A stretch of 64,000 bases of DNA from Burkholderia sp. Leaf177 (GCF_001424345.1 NZ_LMPF01000022.1:437129-501128), one strand, 5' to 3'. Shown: positions 17,585 through 26,950, counted from the stretch's first letter. The notes: generated by a model from the sequence alone, not told the origin. A program made the numbers and translations.

Positions 17585-18697
17585 CTATTCGGTGAACATG
17601 AAGCGGCGCGTCGAGAATGACGCAAGCGCGCCATCGATCAGCCGATGCATGCGCACTGCATCCGCGAAATCGGGTGCTTCGTGCGTGCAGTGCGAAACAT
17701 CATGCGCGTATGCCCAATATAACTCGCCTAACTCGAGCACGGCCGAAGGTAGCTCTGACGCCGGCAGACGATGATAACCCTGCGGCACGTCGAGCCGTGC
17801 GAGCGGTTGCTTGTCGCCATGTGCGCCGAGGATCACATAATCGTCGCCAACATCGCCGAAAGCCGATTCGTTCGTGATGCGTAAATCGCCTTCCGTGCCG
17901 GTGATATCGATCTGCACGCCCGACCCGTTGCGCTTTCCGCCCTCAATATGCACCGACAGCACCGCGCGCTCGTCGAGCATGCCCATGAGCACGAGCTGAT
18001 CGGGCGCGGTGGTGTTCATCGACACACCGGTTTCCTTGATGGTGACCGAAGGAAACTGATTCGGCGTAAGCGCTGCAATCGCCACGGGCCAGCCCGTGGC
18101 CGCGAACACCATGTCCATGAAGTGGCCGCCGTAGATCGCCACCACGGATGAGAAGTTTTCCGGCGGCACGGTCCATTCGAGCGCACGCGAACGCAGCGCC
18201 TGAAGGTAATTCATGCTCACATGCATACGCACCGAACGCAATTCGCCGACAAACCCCTGTGCGAGTAGATCGCGCACATAGCGGTTATGCGGTGCGACAC
18301 GTCGTTGCAAACCGACCATATGACGCACGTCACGCGCGCGGGCGAGTTCGAGCAATTCCTGCGATTGCGCGACCGTTGTCGTCAACGGCCACTCGCAATA
18401 CACGTCCTTGCCTGCTTCGATCACACGCTTCACGGTCTGTGCGTGCTGAGGCGCGGTATTCAAAACGACAACTAGATCGATGTCCGCACTATCGATCAAC
18501 TCATCCACCGATGATGCCACTCGCCCGATGTGATATTCGCGCGCCGCCGCTTCGGCTGCTTCCCTCCGCTGGCTGAAAACCGCCTGAAGAGCGTATTGCG
18601 GCAGCAGGTCGAGCACGCGCAAATGCCCATGCCGAGCCCAATTGCCAACGCCGATCACGCCGACGCGCAAGGGCAATTTCTGGTTCGTTTCCATCAT
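17585..18697 (-). CDS. Gfo/Idh/MocA family oxidoreductase
   Basis: A 370-residue NAD(P)-dependent sugar/polyol dehydrogenase-fold protein. The ATG at 18697 has GGAG six bases upstream; the much longer open frame to 20122 is an artefact lying antisense to the next gene. The Rossmann motif VGVIGVGNWARHGH begins at about residue 12. The usual E-K-P motif with its catalytic Lys reads CEWPLTTT, so Lys is replaced by Trp, as in Gal80-like or regulatory members. The protein may therefore bind NAD(P) without normal dehydrogenase chemistry. It is divergent from the Old Yellow Enzyme gene. Confidence 0.9.
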   Translation of the reverse strand: MMETNQKLPLRVGVIGVGNWARHGHLRVLDLLPQYALQAVFSQRREAAEAAAREYHIGRVASSVDELIDSADIDLVVVLNTAPQHAQTVKRVIEAGKDVYCEWPLTTTVAQSQELLELARARDVRHMVGLQRRVAPHNRYVRDLLAQGFVGELRSVRMHVSMNYLQALRSRALEWTVPPENFSSVVAIYGGHFMDMVFAATGWPVAIAALTPNQFPSVTIKETGVSMNTTAPDQLVLMGMLDERAVLSVHIEGGKRNGSGVQIDITGTEGDLRITNESAFGDVGDDYVILGAHGDKQPLARLDVPQGYHRLPASELPSAVLELGELYWAYAHDVSHCTHEAPDFADAVRMHRLIDGALASFSTRRFMFTE

Positions 18698-18979
18698 TCG
18701 AATCTCCAAGGAATCGAAGGGCGAAGCGCCTTCGAGATGGATCGGATTATCGGAATGCGCCTCCACGCGATAAATGCGGGCAAAGCGAATGAAGTGTTTG
18801 CCGCGGTCGAACAATCGCTGAAGCCACGCTGCGACAGGCTTCTGCGGATTGCGGACACGGGTGTCCGGTGTGACCGAACGCATGAAGCGTTTTTCGCGCG
18901 GTCGCCGATGTCTAGAGTTCAGTCCAGAGTCGCAGCCAGCCGGCGCGACACAACAGCTTCCCCGAATGCGGAGATCGTC
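18698..18979. promoter_or_regulatory. divergent intergenic region between oxidoreductase and OYE genes
   Basis: This 282-base region separates the minus-strand oxidoreductase/LysR pair from the plus-strand OYE/MFS pair, so both promoters must lie in it. It is GC-rich and no confident -35/-10 or LysR box could be picked by eye. Confidence 0.4.
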
Positions 18980-20089
18980 ATGTCCAGTCTCTTTTCCAGC
19001 GTCAAAGTCGGTTCGTATGAATTTGCTCACCGCGTCGTGTTGGCGCCCCTCACCCGCATGCGCGCCGAAAGCGGCGCACGTCCCGGCCCGTTGATGGCTG
19101 AATACTACGCGCAACGTACCTCGCCCGGCGCGCTGCTGATCGGCGAAGCGACCATCGCCGCCGCGAACGGCAACGGATATCTCGGTGCGCCCGGTCTTTA
19201 CGATGACAGCCAGATCGCCGGATGGAAGCTCGTCACCGATGCCGTGCACGCGCGCGGTGGCCGCATGTTCCTGCAGCTCTATCACGCGGGACGCCAGTCG
19301 AATGCGCAGTTGCAGCCGGATGGCGGCCGCCCGGTCGGCCCGTCCGAAATCGAACATGGCGGCGTGGCGTACACCGAATCCGGCTGGGTGCCGAACACGC
19401 CGAATCGCGCGCTCGAGACAGCGGAAATTGCAGGCATCGTAGAAAGTTTTCGTGATGCCGCGGCGCGCGGTGTAAAGGCCGGTTTCGATGGCGTCGAACT
19501 CCACGCAGCGAACGGTTATCTGTTCGACCAGTTCCTTCAGGACGGCAGCAACAAGCGCACCGACGAATACGGTGGTTCGATCGCCAACCGCGCGCGCCTG
19601 CTGCTCGACGCTACGCGCGCCGTGATCGGCGTGTGGGGCGCGGACAAGGTCGCGGTACGCATCGGTCCAAGCGGCGCATTCGGCGATATGTCGGACAGCA
19701 ATCCCGAAGCCCTCTTCACCTATGTGACCGATGAACTCGACAAGCTCGGCATTGCCTATCTGCATCTGATTGAACCGCGCATCGTCGGCAATATCGAGGA
19801 CGAAACGCGCGATCAACGTCCGCTCGCTGCGCAGTCGCTGCGTCCGCATTTTCATGGACCGATCATCGCGGCAGGCGGTTTCGATGGCGACAGCGCCGAT
19901 GCAATTCTCCAGGCCGGCGATGCGGATCTCGTCGCCTTCGGGCGGCATTTCATCGCGAATCCGGATTTGCCGGAACGGTTGCGCCAGCACCTTCCGTTGA
20001 ACAAGTACGACCGCGAGACGTTCTTCGGCGGCACGGAAGCGGGCTATACCGACTATCCGTTTTATAGCCCGCAAGCAGTAGCGGCTTGA
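18980..20089 (+). CDS. Old Yellow Enzyme family ene-reductase (NemA-like)
   Basis: A 369-residue FMN-dependent alkene reductase. The ATG at 18980 follows CGGAG, and the N-terminus FSSVKVGSYEFAHRVVLAPL TRMRA (spaced here) is the normal family start. The substrate-anion motif is VELHAANGYLFDQFL (His-x-x-Asn), and the FMN-binding C-terminus includes AAGGFDGDSADAILQAGDAD and DLVAFGRHFIANPDLPER. These enzymes reduce alpha/beta-unsaturated carbonyls, nitro-olefins and maleimides with NAD(P)H. The gene is followed 31 bases later by an MFS exporter, suggesting a shared electrophile-detoxification role. Confidence 0.94.
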   Translation: MSSLFSSVKVGSYEFAHRVVLAPLTRMRAESGARPGPLMAEYYAQRTSPGALLIGEATIAAANGNGYLGAPGLYDDSQIAGWKLVTDAVHARGGRMFLQLYHAGRQSNAQLQPDGGRPVGPSEIEHGGVAYTESGWVPNTPNRALETAEIAGIVESFRDAAARGVKAGFDGVELHAANGYLFDQFLQDGSNKRTDEYGGSIANRARLLLDATRAVIGVWGADKVAVRIGPSGAFGDMSDSNPEALFTYVTDELDKLGIAYLHLIEPRIVGNIEDETRDQRPLAAQSLRPHFHGPIIAAGGFDGDSADAILQAGDADLVAFGRHFIANPDLPERLRQHLPLNKYDRETFFGGTEAGYTDYPFYSPQAVAA

Positions 20090-20120
20090 TACCGTTTCTT
20101 TACTTGTTTCGGAGCTTCTC

Positions 20121-21341
20121 ATGAATGCCGATCAAACCGCGCCCGTTTGCGACGCCATGCCCCCCTCTTCCGCTCCACGCGCGCGTTCGTGGCTGGCGGT
20201 GCTTTCCATCGCGCTCGGTTCGTTCGCTTTCGTGACGACCGAATACATGCCGGTGGGCGTGCTGCCGAAGATTGCATCGGATCTCGCAGTGACGCCCGGC
20301 ACCGCCGGTTTGATGACGACAACCCCGGGCATCATCGCGGCGTTCGCAGCGCCGCTCTTGCTGCTCGCAGCGGGCCGTCTGAACCGGCGGCTGATTCTGC
20401 TTACGCTGTCGGTCGCGCTCGTCGCGTCGAATCTCATCAGCGCGTTCGCAACCAATTTAACCGTGATGCTCGCCGGGCGCGCGTTGCTTGGGCTCATTCT
20501 CGGCGGCTTCTGGACGGTGGCGCTCGGCGTGTCGGGCCAGATCGTTTCGGAGCGTGAAAACGCGCGGGCGAGCGCGGTTATCTTCATGGGGATCACGCTG
20601 GCAACAGTGATCGGCGTGCCGTTGGGGACGTTCATCGCTGAGATTACGTCGTGGCGCATATCGTTTTACGGGACGGCGGCGCTTGCGCTGGTCGCGCTGG
20701 TGTCGCAGGCTTTATTGTTGCCCGATTTGCCGCCACGCACGGCCGCGCGGGTGAAGGATTTCGCGCACATGCTTTCGCGTGGGACGGTGCTTCGCAGTCT
20801 ATCGCTGGTGGCGCTGTTGTTCGGTGCGCATTTCAGCGCTTATACATATATCGCGCCATATCTCGAGGCAAACGCTGCGCTCGACGCCCGGTGGGTAACT
20901 GCATTGTTGCTGGGCTTCGGCGTCGTGGGGTTTCTTTCGAACTTCGTGGCTGCGCGGTTCGTAACGTCGCATCCGCGTGTTGCGTTGTTCGCGATGACCG
21001 TATTAGTAATGGCTTCGTTGCTGGCATTGCCCGTGGTCGCGCAGTGGCTGCCGGGCGTCGTAGCGGGCGTGTTCGCGTGGGGCGTTGCCTATGGCGCCAT
21101 CCCACTCGCCCTGAGTGTGTGGATGCAGATGACATCGTCTGAACGGCCGGAAGCGGCATCGGCGTTGTTCGTGAGCGCCGTGCAGACGGCGATAGCCGCG
21201 GGATCGCTGGCAGGCGGTGTGGCGTTCGATCACGCAGGCGCGGTCGGTGCGATGCATTTGGGCGTTATGCTCGGTGTGGCGGGTCTTAGCGTGCTGGCGA
21301 CATTTGCGAAGGGCCAGACGTTGGAGAAGTCTTTGCGTTGA
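20121..21341 (+). CDS. MFS transporter (DHA1-type efflux permease)
   Basis: A 406-residue 12-helix major facilitator. The start behind CGGAG at 20121 is followed by a 25-residue cytosolic tail and helix 1 (LSIALGSFAFVTTEYMPVGV). The loop 2-3 signature appears as LLLAAGRLNRRLILL, and motif C-like GITLATVIGVPLGTFIAEI supports a drug/sugar efflux (DHA1, AraJ/YdhP-like) assignment. It is cotranscribed with the Old Yellow Enzyme gene. The substrate is unknown. Confidence 0.92.
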   Translation: MNADQTAPVCDAMPPSSAPRARSWLAVLSIALGSFAFVTTEYMPVGVLPKIASDLAVTPGTAGLMTTTPGIIAAFAAPLLLLAAGRLNRRLILLTLSVALVASNLISAFATNLTVMLAGRALLGLILGGFWTVALGVSGQIVSERENARASAVIFMGITLATVIGVPLGTFIAEITSWRISFYGTAALALVALVSQALLLPDLPPRTAARVKDFAHMLSRGTVLRSLSLVALLFGAHFSAYTYIAPYLEANAALDARWVTALLLGFGVVGFLSNFVAARFVTSHPRVALFAMTVLVMASLLALPVVAQWLPGVVAGVFAWGVAYGAIPLALSVWMQMTSSERPEAASALFVSAVQTAIAAGSLAGGVAFDHAGAVGAMHLGVMLGVAGLSVLATFAKGQTLEKSLR

Positions 21342-22570
21342 CGCGAGCGGACGAACGCCGCGCTTAAGCTCGTCAGAATCGACGTTCCAGTGCGGAAACC
21401 GGCTATTGTCACGGCACGGTTCTGGCCTCGCCTGCGACACCTCGCTTTTCGACCAATTGCAGTCGGCCGACTCACCGTGACGTAGCGGATGGCTTTCATA
21501 GTGGGCACGAACGTTGATTTAGTCGCTTACGCTGCGGCAGACGTGTCCAAATTCGGGCAAAAAACTTGGAAGTCTAAAGTACTCACTCTCCAGGCGCATC
21601 TCAACGTCGCACAGCAGTATTATTCGTAGCCGTAAGCAGCGCGGTAATACGGGCAGGCCAATCGGCGAAATGCAATCGAATAGCTTGAGTTGCTGAAACG
21701 TTCGGCGTGAGCCACAAGGAGCGCGTGTATCGTAGCGTAATCGTAATCGTCCAGAGTTCACGACCCCAGTTTCACAAGCTCATCGCTAATGCTGGTGCGC
21801 GTCGAGCATTTTTTCTGCGCTATCTGCGCGCCGGCCGAGCTGACAAGACAGTCACTTCGACAGTATCCGCAGACGATTTTGTGCGCTTGCTGCTAAGTAC
21901 GTTAATCGGGATGCGGGTACTGGCGCGGGAGCGACTTGAGCGCGTCCTACTGAAAGGCTAGTGCGGCCTCTGTACGCGCTGCTCGACAGTGTTGCACACT
22001 CTGCCACGCCAATCACAACTGAAACCTAAGGCGGGCTGCGGTCACAATTAGCCGCTCCGACGCAACCTCAGCCAAAACGCTTTCCGACGGTCCGCCTGAG
22101 GCAGGAGACCGCGGTCGGTACGATTGAATTCGCACATCCCATCGCTGCGCCGCGGTTTTCCTTTATTTATTTGGAAACTTTTAAGCAACCAGTGCAGCCA
22201 TTAATTCTTTGCTGCGCGCGCGCTCGACACACCTTCCGACAACACTAAACAGTCAAGGCCGACAACGCTGCGGTATCAACAGGACCGAAAGTCTACATCC
22301 GTGATCGCTGGTCGGTGGTGCGCAGGGGCGTGAGCTTAATAGCGACAAGCACCGAAGATTCCAGCAAGCTCCGCACGCGATGGGTCAGCTCTGGGTAGGA
22401 TGAAATTTTGGTTGTTCGGCAAGCTGATCCTTACATTTTCAGTGATCACAATAAAAATTACGGACGTCTGTAACCGGTAGTTCACGCGCGGCGAATTAGT
22501 CAGTACAGGGCAGCTATTCTTTTGTCTTGAATTTATCTAACCGCTGGCCCGACCGGCAAACTTAATCTAA
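21342..22570. other. long non-coding stretch
   Basis: About 1.2 kb without a convincing intact gene. The only protein-like signal is the possible TetR tail listed separately (21820-21961). Base composition becomes more AT-rich towards 22150-22560, just upstream of the MXKDX gene. Confidence 0.45.
21820..21961 (+). pseudogene. possible TetR-regulator C-terminal remnant
   Basis: The plus-strand frame ends with SADDFVRLLLSTLIGMRVLA and RERLERVLLKG, which resembles the last helices of TetR/AcrR regulators (DDxARLLLATLxGxRVLAR). Upstream sequence in frame does not continue the fold, and no TetR DNA-binding domain is present. Weak call. Confidence 0.35.
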
Positions 22571-22582
22571 TTGGAGTTACAA

Positions 22583-22846
22583 ATGAAAAAATTTGCTCTC
22601 GCAGCAATCGCAGCCGGCTTCCTCGCGTGCGGTGGCTCGGCATTCGCCCAAGCAAGCGGCGCGATGTCTAACGACGCCATGAGCCACGATTCGATGGCAA
22701 AGGATTCGATGGCAAAGGACTCCATGTCGAAGGACGGCATGAGTCATGACGCAATGAAGAAAGAAGGTACGACCAACGCCATGAAGCATGACGACAAAAT
22801 GAAGGACGGGATGGCCCACGAAGCATCCGGCGCTATGTCTAAGTAA
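22583..22846 (+). CDS. pentapeptide MXKDX repeat protein
   Basis: An 87-residue exported protein. The ATG at 22583 is chosen over 22571 because GGAGTTACAA lies directly upstream and the product then begins with a signal peptide (MKKFALAAIAAGFLACGG..., cleavage after AFA). The mature part is almost entirely Met-x-Lys/His-Asp/Glu-x pentads: SMAKD, SMAKD, SMSKD, GMSHD, AMKKE and similar. It is Met-, Lys-, Asp- and His-rich, like the family found in Burkholderiales. The function is unknown; metal binding is only a guess from the His/Met/Asp content. The near-identical 15-bp units could expand or contract. Confidence 0.9.
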   Translation: MKKFALAAIAAGFLACGGSAFAQASGAMSNDAMSHDSMAKDSMAKDSMSKDGMSHDAMKKEGTTNAMKHDDKMKDGMAHEASGAMSK

Positions 22847-23221
22847 AGGCTGCAGAAAGGCCGTCCTCAATAAAACGGCGTGATTTTCGTAGCCTTCGCT
22901 GTCCCCGAGTCCGTCATGCGCGCACCATTATCCCGTCCACTGCGCGCTTGTTGCGGTAGTTCAACGAGGCTGCGGCCAAGGCGAGCACATAAGCTGCACG
23001 AGACACGTCGGGTCTGCCTCAGCTCGCAGAGCTTGTCGTGTTGATAAGCGTCGAAAGAAGCAATGATTGGTTGCCGAGCGACAAGCGGTTGAGCTATATC
23101 GCTTGCAACCATAATGCGAAGACCGTCGTGACGCTCACAATGCACGCGGGCTACTAGGTCATCTTTGCATAGAAAGACGGGTTTGCCCTCTTAGATTTAA
23201 GCGCCACTTTCAGAAGCCCAC
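22847..23221. other. intergenic stretch with an unassigned open frame
   Basis: No gene is recognised. A plus-strand frame from 23014 to a TAG at 23155-23157 reads like a protein tail (LVVLISVERSNDWLPSDKRL, then TVVTLTMHAGY) but has no start or family assignment; it may be a remnant. Confidence 0.3.
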
Positions 23222-23836
23222 ATGAGCACGACGATTCAGCATCAACATAGTTCAATTTTACACGCTGTATGGGTGCGCTTGGCGCACTGGCTAAACGCGC
23301 TAGCCGTTGTGCTCATGCTGATGTCGGGATGGCGAATCTATAACGCTTCGCCGGTTTTCAAGGGTTTCATAATTCCCAATAGCGTTACGCTTGGTGGATG
23401 GTTGGGCGGTGCCTTGCAATGGCATTTTGCAGCGATGTGGCTGTTGTTCTTTAACGGCCTGTTCTACCTCGGTATGAACATCGCCACGGGCCGTATCAAA
23501 ACAAAATTCTTTCCGCTGTCACCGCTCGCAGTCTTGCACGATCTCGGCAAGGCATTAAAAGGGCATTTGTCGCACGCCGACCCAAGCAAGTACAACGCCG
23601 TGCAAAAAATTGCTTATTTATTTGTCATGCTTGATATCACTGTGCTCATCTTGTCGGGGCTTGCGATCTGGAAATCCGTGCAGTTTCCGATCCTCCGTGA
23701 CCTGTTCGGCGGCTATGACTTTGCACGGGTCGTGCACTTCAGCGCAATGTCGCTGATCGCAGCATTTATTGTTGTGCATCTGGTTATGGTCACCCTCGTG
23801 CCACGCTCGCTGCTGACAATGATCCGCGGCCGATAA
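23222..23836 (+). CDS. cytochrome b561-type membrane subunit
   Basis: A 204-residue integral membrane protein of the Ni-hydrogenase/thiosulfate-reductase cytochrome b type. Four transmembrane helices carry His residues in RLAHW (residue 22), LQWHFAAMW, RVVHFSAMS and FIVVHLVMV, which fits coordination of two b hemes. The next gene, 20 bases downstream, is a molybdopterin oxidoreductase, so the pair probably forms a membrane-anchored redox module exchanging electrons with the quinone pool. The signal for quinone chemistry is inferred from the family. Confidence 0.9.
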   Translation: MSTTIQHQHSSILHAVWVRLAHWLNALAVVLMLMSGWRIYNASPVFKGFIIPNSVTLGGWLGGALQWHFAAMWLLFFNGLFYLGMNIATGRIKTKFFPLSPLAVLHDLGKALKGHLSHADPSKYNAVQKIAYLFVMLDITVLILSGLAIWKSVQFPILRDLFGGYDFARVVHFSAMSLIAAFIVVHLVMVTLVPRSLLTMIRGR

Positions 23837-23856
23837 TTCTCAAGGGAATCACTCGC

Positions 23857-24642
23857 ATGAACCCGCTCAAACCTATTAAGAAGCCACGTCTGAACATCGA
23901 TCGTGAGTCGCTGATCATCGACGTGCGTCGTCAACTCGACAAGCCGTCACGTCGCTTGTTTGGCCAGCGCATATTGACGCTAGGCGGCCTTGCCATGATG
24001 ACTGGCTGCACGCTGGTCGATGATAAATCTGTCGATACATTCCTTACTCGCATATCGCACATGAATGACACCGTGCAAGGATGGCTCTTCGATCCGAATC
24101 GGCTCGCTCCTACCTACACGGAAGCGCAGATCACCCGGCCGTTCCCCTTCAACGCGTTTTACGGCGTCGATCAAGCGCCCGAAGTGGACGGCGGAAGTTT
24201 CCGCTTAAAAATAAGCGGACTGGTGCAGAACAAGAACGTGTGGACCTTGCAGGATCTCAATGCGCTGCCGAAGGCTGAGCAAATAACGCGGCATATCTGC
24301 GTAGAGGGATGGAGCGCGATCGGGCGCTGGGGCGGCACGCCATTCTCCGAATTGTTGAAGCGCATCGGCGCCGATACATCGGCAAAATATGTGGGCTTCA
24401 AATGCGCCGACGACTACTACGAAAGCATCGATATGCCCACGGCCTTGCACCCTCAGACATTGCTGACCTTCACTTATGACGGTCAGCTTTTGCCAGCCAA
24501 GTACGGTTATCCGATGAAGCTCAGGATGCCGACAAAACTAGGTTACAAGAATCCGAAGCACATCATGGAAATCTTCGTGACAAACACGTTTCCAGGCGGC
24601 TACTGGGTCGACCAAGGTTATAACTGGTTCGGCGGGTCCTGA
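23857..24642 (+). CDS. sulfite-oxidase-fold molybdopterin oxidoreductase (YedY/MsrP-like)
   Basis: A 261-residue molybdenum enzyme. An N-terminal SRRLFGQRILTLGG stretch followed by LAMMTGC looks like a Tat-type signal joined to a lipobox, so the protein may be an exported lipoprotein. The catalytic domain has the Mo-ligand Cys in RHICVEGWSAIGRWGG (about residue 147) and the family's DDYYESIDM and KLRMPTKLGYKNPKH stretches. It is coupled to the preceding cytochrome b, unlike MsrP, which pairs with MsrQ. The substrate is unknown; sulfoxide, sulfite or N-oxide are possibilities. Confidence 0.9.
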   Translation: MNPLKPIKKPRLNIDRESLIIDVRRQLDKPSRRLFGQRILTLGGLAMMTGCTLVDDKSVDTFLTRISHMNDTVQGWLFDPNRLAPTYTEAQITRPFPFNAFYGVDQAPEVDGGSFRLKISGLVQNKNVWTLQDLNALPKAEQITRHICVEGWSAIGRWGGTPFSELLKRIGADTSAKYVGFKCADDYYESIDMPTALHPQTLLTFTYDGQLLPAKYGYPMKLRMPTKLGYKNPKHIMEIFVTNTFPGGYWVDQGYNWFGGS

Positions 24643-24753
24643 GTCATATAACAGCACAGGCCGAGCTACCTCAGTGGAGAAAGATTGGGCGTGTTCCAGG
24701 TTACGAGACGCCATTCACTCATAGTGGCCTTGGCGGCAACGAAGGCATCGATC

Positions 24754-25155
24754 ATGTCAAGCGAATGGACGCACCGCCTGAAGATCTTTCTCCAGCGCTT
24801 CTGCCAACCAACTACCGCGTGTATGACGTGTATGTCTGGAAGCTGGGGTATTATTCTCAGCCCTATCCACTGGACGATCGCCATCCACACCGGCCTACTT
24901 ACCGGACTGCTGGCGATATTCCTGACGTTCACGCCTGCAAGTAAAATACTTTACCATCGATATGGTAACGCGCTGATCGTAGGATTATTGACGACAGCGG
25001 GCGACGCTTACTCGCATATGGGTCACTACCATATCGCCGCGGCGGAGCATATTATCACGGGCATGATTTCCGGCATCCTAACCTTGGGGATGTCTTATCT
25101 GTTCGAGGACAGAGCGCGTCGTCTTCGTGCGGCATGGACGCGAGCGCTAGTATGA
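24754..25155 (+). CDS. small conserved-looking membrane protein
   Basis: A 133-residue protein from the ATG at 24754 (MSSEWTHRLKIFLQRF). It has three hydrophobic segments (WTIAIHTGLLTGLLAIFLTF, NALIVGLLTTAGDAY, AEHIITGMISGILTLGMSYL) and a basic C-terminus (EDRARRLRAAW). No family name is recognised. The open frame extends upstream to 24685, but that part looks non-coding. It lies 111 bases after the molybdopterin enzyme and could belong to the same unit. Confidence 0.6.
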   Translation: MSSEWTHRLKIFLQRFCQPTTACMTCMSGSWGIILSPIHWTIAIHTGLLTGLLAIFLTFTPASKILYHRYGNALIVGLLTTAGDAYSHMGHYHIAAAEHIITGMISGILTLGMSYLFEDRARRLRAAWTRALV

Positions 25156-25869
25156 AGAAAGCCCTGCCCAATTGTCGATTGTTTCCAACGCGAAATTCGC
25201 CGTCGAAGTAAGTCGAGTGAGCCATCTGGCCACATCGTCACCAGAGGCGCACGCCAAGACCAACTGTCACCTACACAGCTATAAAGCGAAGTTTGGAAAC
25301 CCTTCGTCCTGAGCGAGAAGTTTTTGTAATCGATGCTTAGCCTTCTCCATACGATGCATTGGCAATGACGATAGCTGGTCGTCATGAAGCAGAAGCAGAG
25401 CCGCAATAGAGAGCGCGTCCGCATCGGAGATGCGTCCACATTTCGCTATCCGCTGCGCGGACAATGCTTTATTTCAGTGCTTTCTTGCGCTTGGCGTTGG
25501 TCGGTCTGGCCACTTTGGTCCCGTTGAGATACCTCTGCTTCTGGACTACATCTTCAGTGTCTTTAAGCCCTTTTTAATGATTGAGGGGATGTGGGGGGTT
25601 TTCCCGAGGGTTGAAAAGACGTCTACAGCCTCTCATTCCTCGGAACAATGTTACGCTCGGTTATGGTGCAGTGCGTACGTAGGTCCAGTCGGCTCGCTTA
25701 ATTAGCATGGCAAATGGCGTAGCGGAAGCGAACAAGCCCATTTTTTGGACTCTAAGTCCGAACTCCGTGGCCATCAGCCATCGCGATCAGAATTTGCCGA
25801 GGAAATTCGCAAAACGCAGATTTGATGCTAAAATCGATGCATGAAAGCATCAATCAGGGGTTAAAAGCA
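25156..25869. other. intergenic stretch before vapB
   Basis: Mostly without signal. A minus-strand open frame 25279-25464 (61 codons; contains SIAALLLLHDDQLSSLP and RLQKLLAQ) could be a small real gene but has no family match known to me. The right end holds the dyad upstream of vapB. Confidence 0.3.
25822..25853 (+). promoter_or_regulatory. candidate VapBC autoregulatory operator
   Basis: TTGATGC (25822-25828) and GCATCAA (25847-25853) form a 7-bp inverted repeat, with an inner GATGC (25836-25840) also pairing with the right arm. It lies 17 bases upstream of the antitoxin start. Type II toxin-antitoxin complexes normally bind such dyads to repress their own operon. Confidence 0.5.
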
Positions 25870-26076
25870 ATGAGGACCACTGTCACGATCGATGACGCTC
25901 TCTATCAAGAGGCATTGGAACTTGCCGATCCTGGGACCGAAAAAGCGGACTTATTCCGAGTCGCGATGCAGACATTTGTCCGTATCCAAGCTGCAAAGCG
26001 TCTTGCTACGCTTGGCGGTACGATCCCACAGATGCGCGAGATCCCTCGACGTCGCTTGGAAACGGACACACCGTGA
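25870..26076 (+). CDS. vapB: VapB-family antitoxin
   Basis: A 68-residue antitoxin. The ATG at 25870 follows AGGGGTTAAAAGCA. The N-terminus MRTTVTIDDALYQEALELA is the ribbon-helix-helix DNA-binding start of the VapB (DUF2191-like) group, and the C-terminal tail that neutralises the toxin is short and basic. The stop overlaps the GTG of the toxin gene (GTGA), so the two are translationally coupled. It is expected to repress its own promoter. Confidence 0.92.
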   Translation: MRTTVTIDDALYQEALELADPGTEKADLFRVAMQTFVRIQAAKRLATLGGTIPQMREIPRRRLETDTP

Positions 26077-26453
26077 ACGTGTTGGTCGACACCTCGGTGT
26101 GGGTTGACCATTTTCGGCAGCGCAATGAGACGCTCGCTTACTTGCTTAGCACGGATCAAGCGCTTACCCATCCGCTGATTCTCTTTGAGCTGGCGTGCGG
26201 AACCCCGCCCGCACCACGAGCACGGTCCCTCCACGATATCGGGCTGCTTCGTCAGGTTGTTCAAGCGACATGGAGCGAGGCCATGCGTTTCATTGAAACG
26301 GAGCGGTTGTATGGCCAAGGATGCGGCGCTGTTGACTTGATGCTGCTCGCCTCGACGTTAATGACTCCAAGTGCCGAGATCTGGACGCTGGACAACCGAC
26401 TTGCCACGCTCGCCCGCAAATTTGGCGTTCTCTATCCTCGCGACGCGCATTAA
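26073..26453 (+). CDS. vapC: VapC-family PIN-domain ribonuclease toxin
   Basis: A 126-residue PIN-domain toxin starting at GTG 26073. The acidic active site is visible: LVDTSVWVDHF (first Asp), LFELACGTP (Glu), CGAVDLMLLAS (Asp) and IWTLDNRLATLA (Asp). The complete set suggests an active RNase that cleaves tRNA or rRNA when free of VapB. It overlaps vapB by 4 bases. The gene sits at the left edge of a decayed, gene-poor region, where TA modules often persist. Confidence 0.93.
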   Translation: MNVLVDTSVWVDHFRQRNETLAYLLSTDQALTHPLILFELACGTPPAPRARSLHDIGLLRQVVQATWSEAMRFIETERLYGQGCGAVDLMLLASTLMTPSAEIWTLDNRLATLARKFGVLYPRDAH

Positions 26454-26950
26454 ATTTGCGTTTGCTCATCGAGATCGGTGAAGCGTCGACTTCAAGATAT
26501 TGGATCACAGCAGCAATCGCAAGAACCACCAAGGCGGCTTATTTCGAACATATTGCCCTGTGCTTACAGCACAGTCGATGATTTCCGCCGATGCCACGGG
26601 CTTTGAAGCGATAAGTCCCCGTGTTCATTGTTGCGCCCAAGGCGTGGAGACAGGCTCCGCGCCCATATCCCGCGTGTTCCTTAATCGTGTGCGGGTGGGA
26701 TACTGTTGCTCCACCGGTGGATATTCACAGGTCTGTATTTAGCAGACACGTACGAATTGCACCCTCCATCTTTGACTTGATACTTGTTAAATGAAACGTC
26801 AATCCATCGCGATTGGAGTAATTTGAAACAACGGACATGTATCTCTGTCCGTAATCTTTATTTGTTGGCTAGCCCCGATAGTAGGTTGACGATCTGCAGT
26901 CATACCCGCATCAATCGCTTGTCCCAAAATAATCGTCCATCACGCCAACG
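26454..26950. other. non-coding stretch
   Basis: Nothing recognisable on either strand. The few open frames lack start signals and family features. Confidence 0.4.

Noticed and set aside
17585..20122. A single 845-codon open frame on the minus strand
   Set aside because: Only the part up to 18697 is a real oxidoreductase; the rest is antisense to the Old Yellow Enzyme gene and has no domain. GC-rich codon bias opens the opposite frame.
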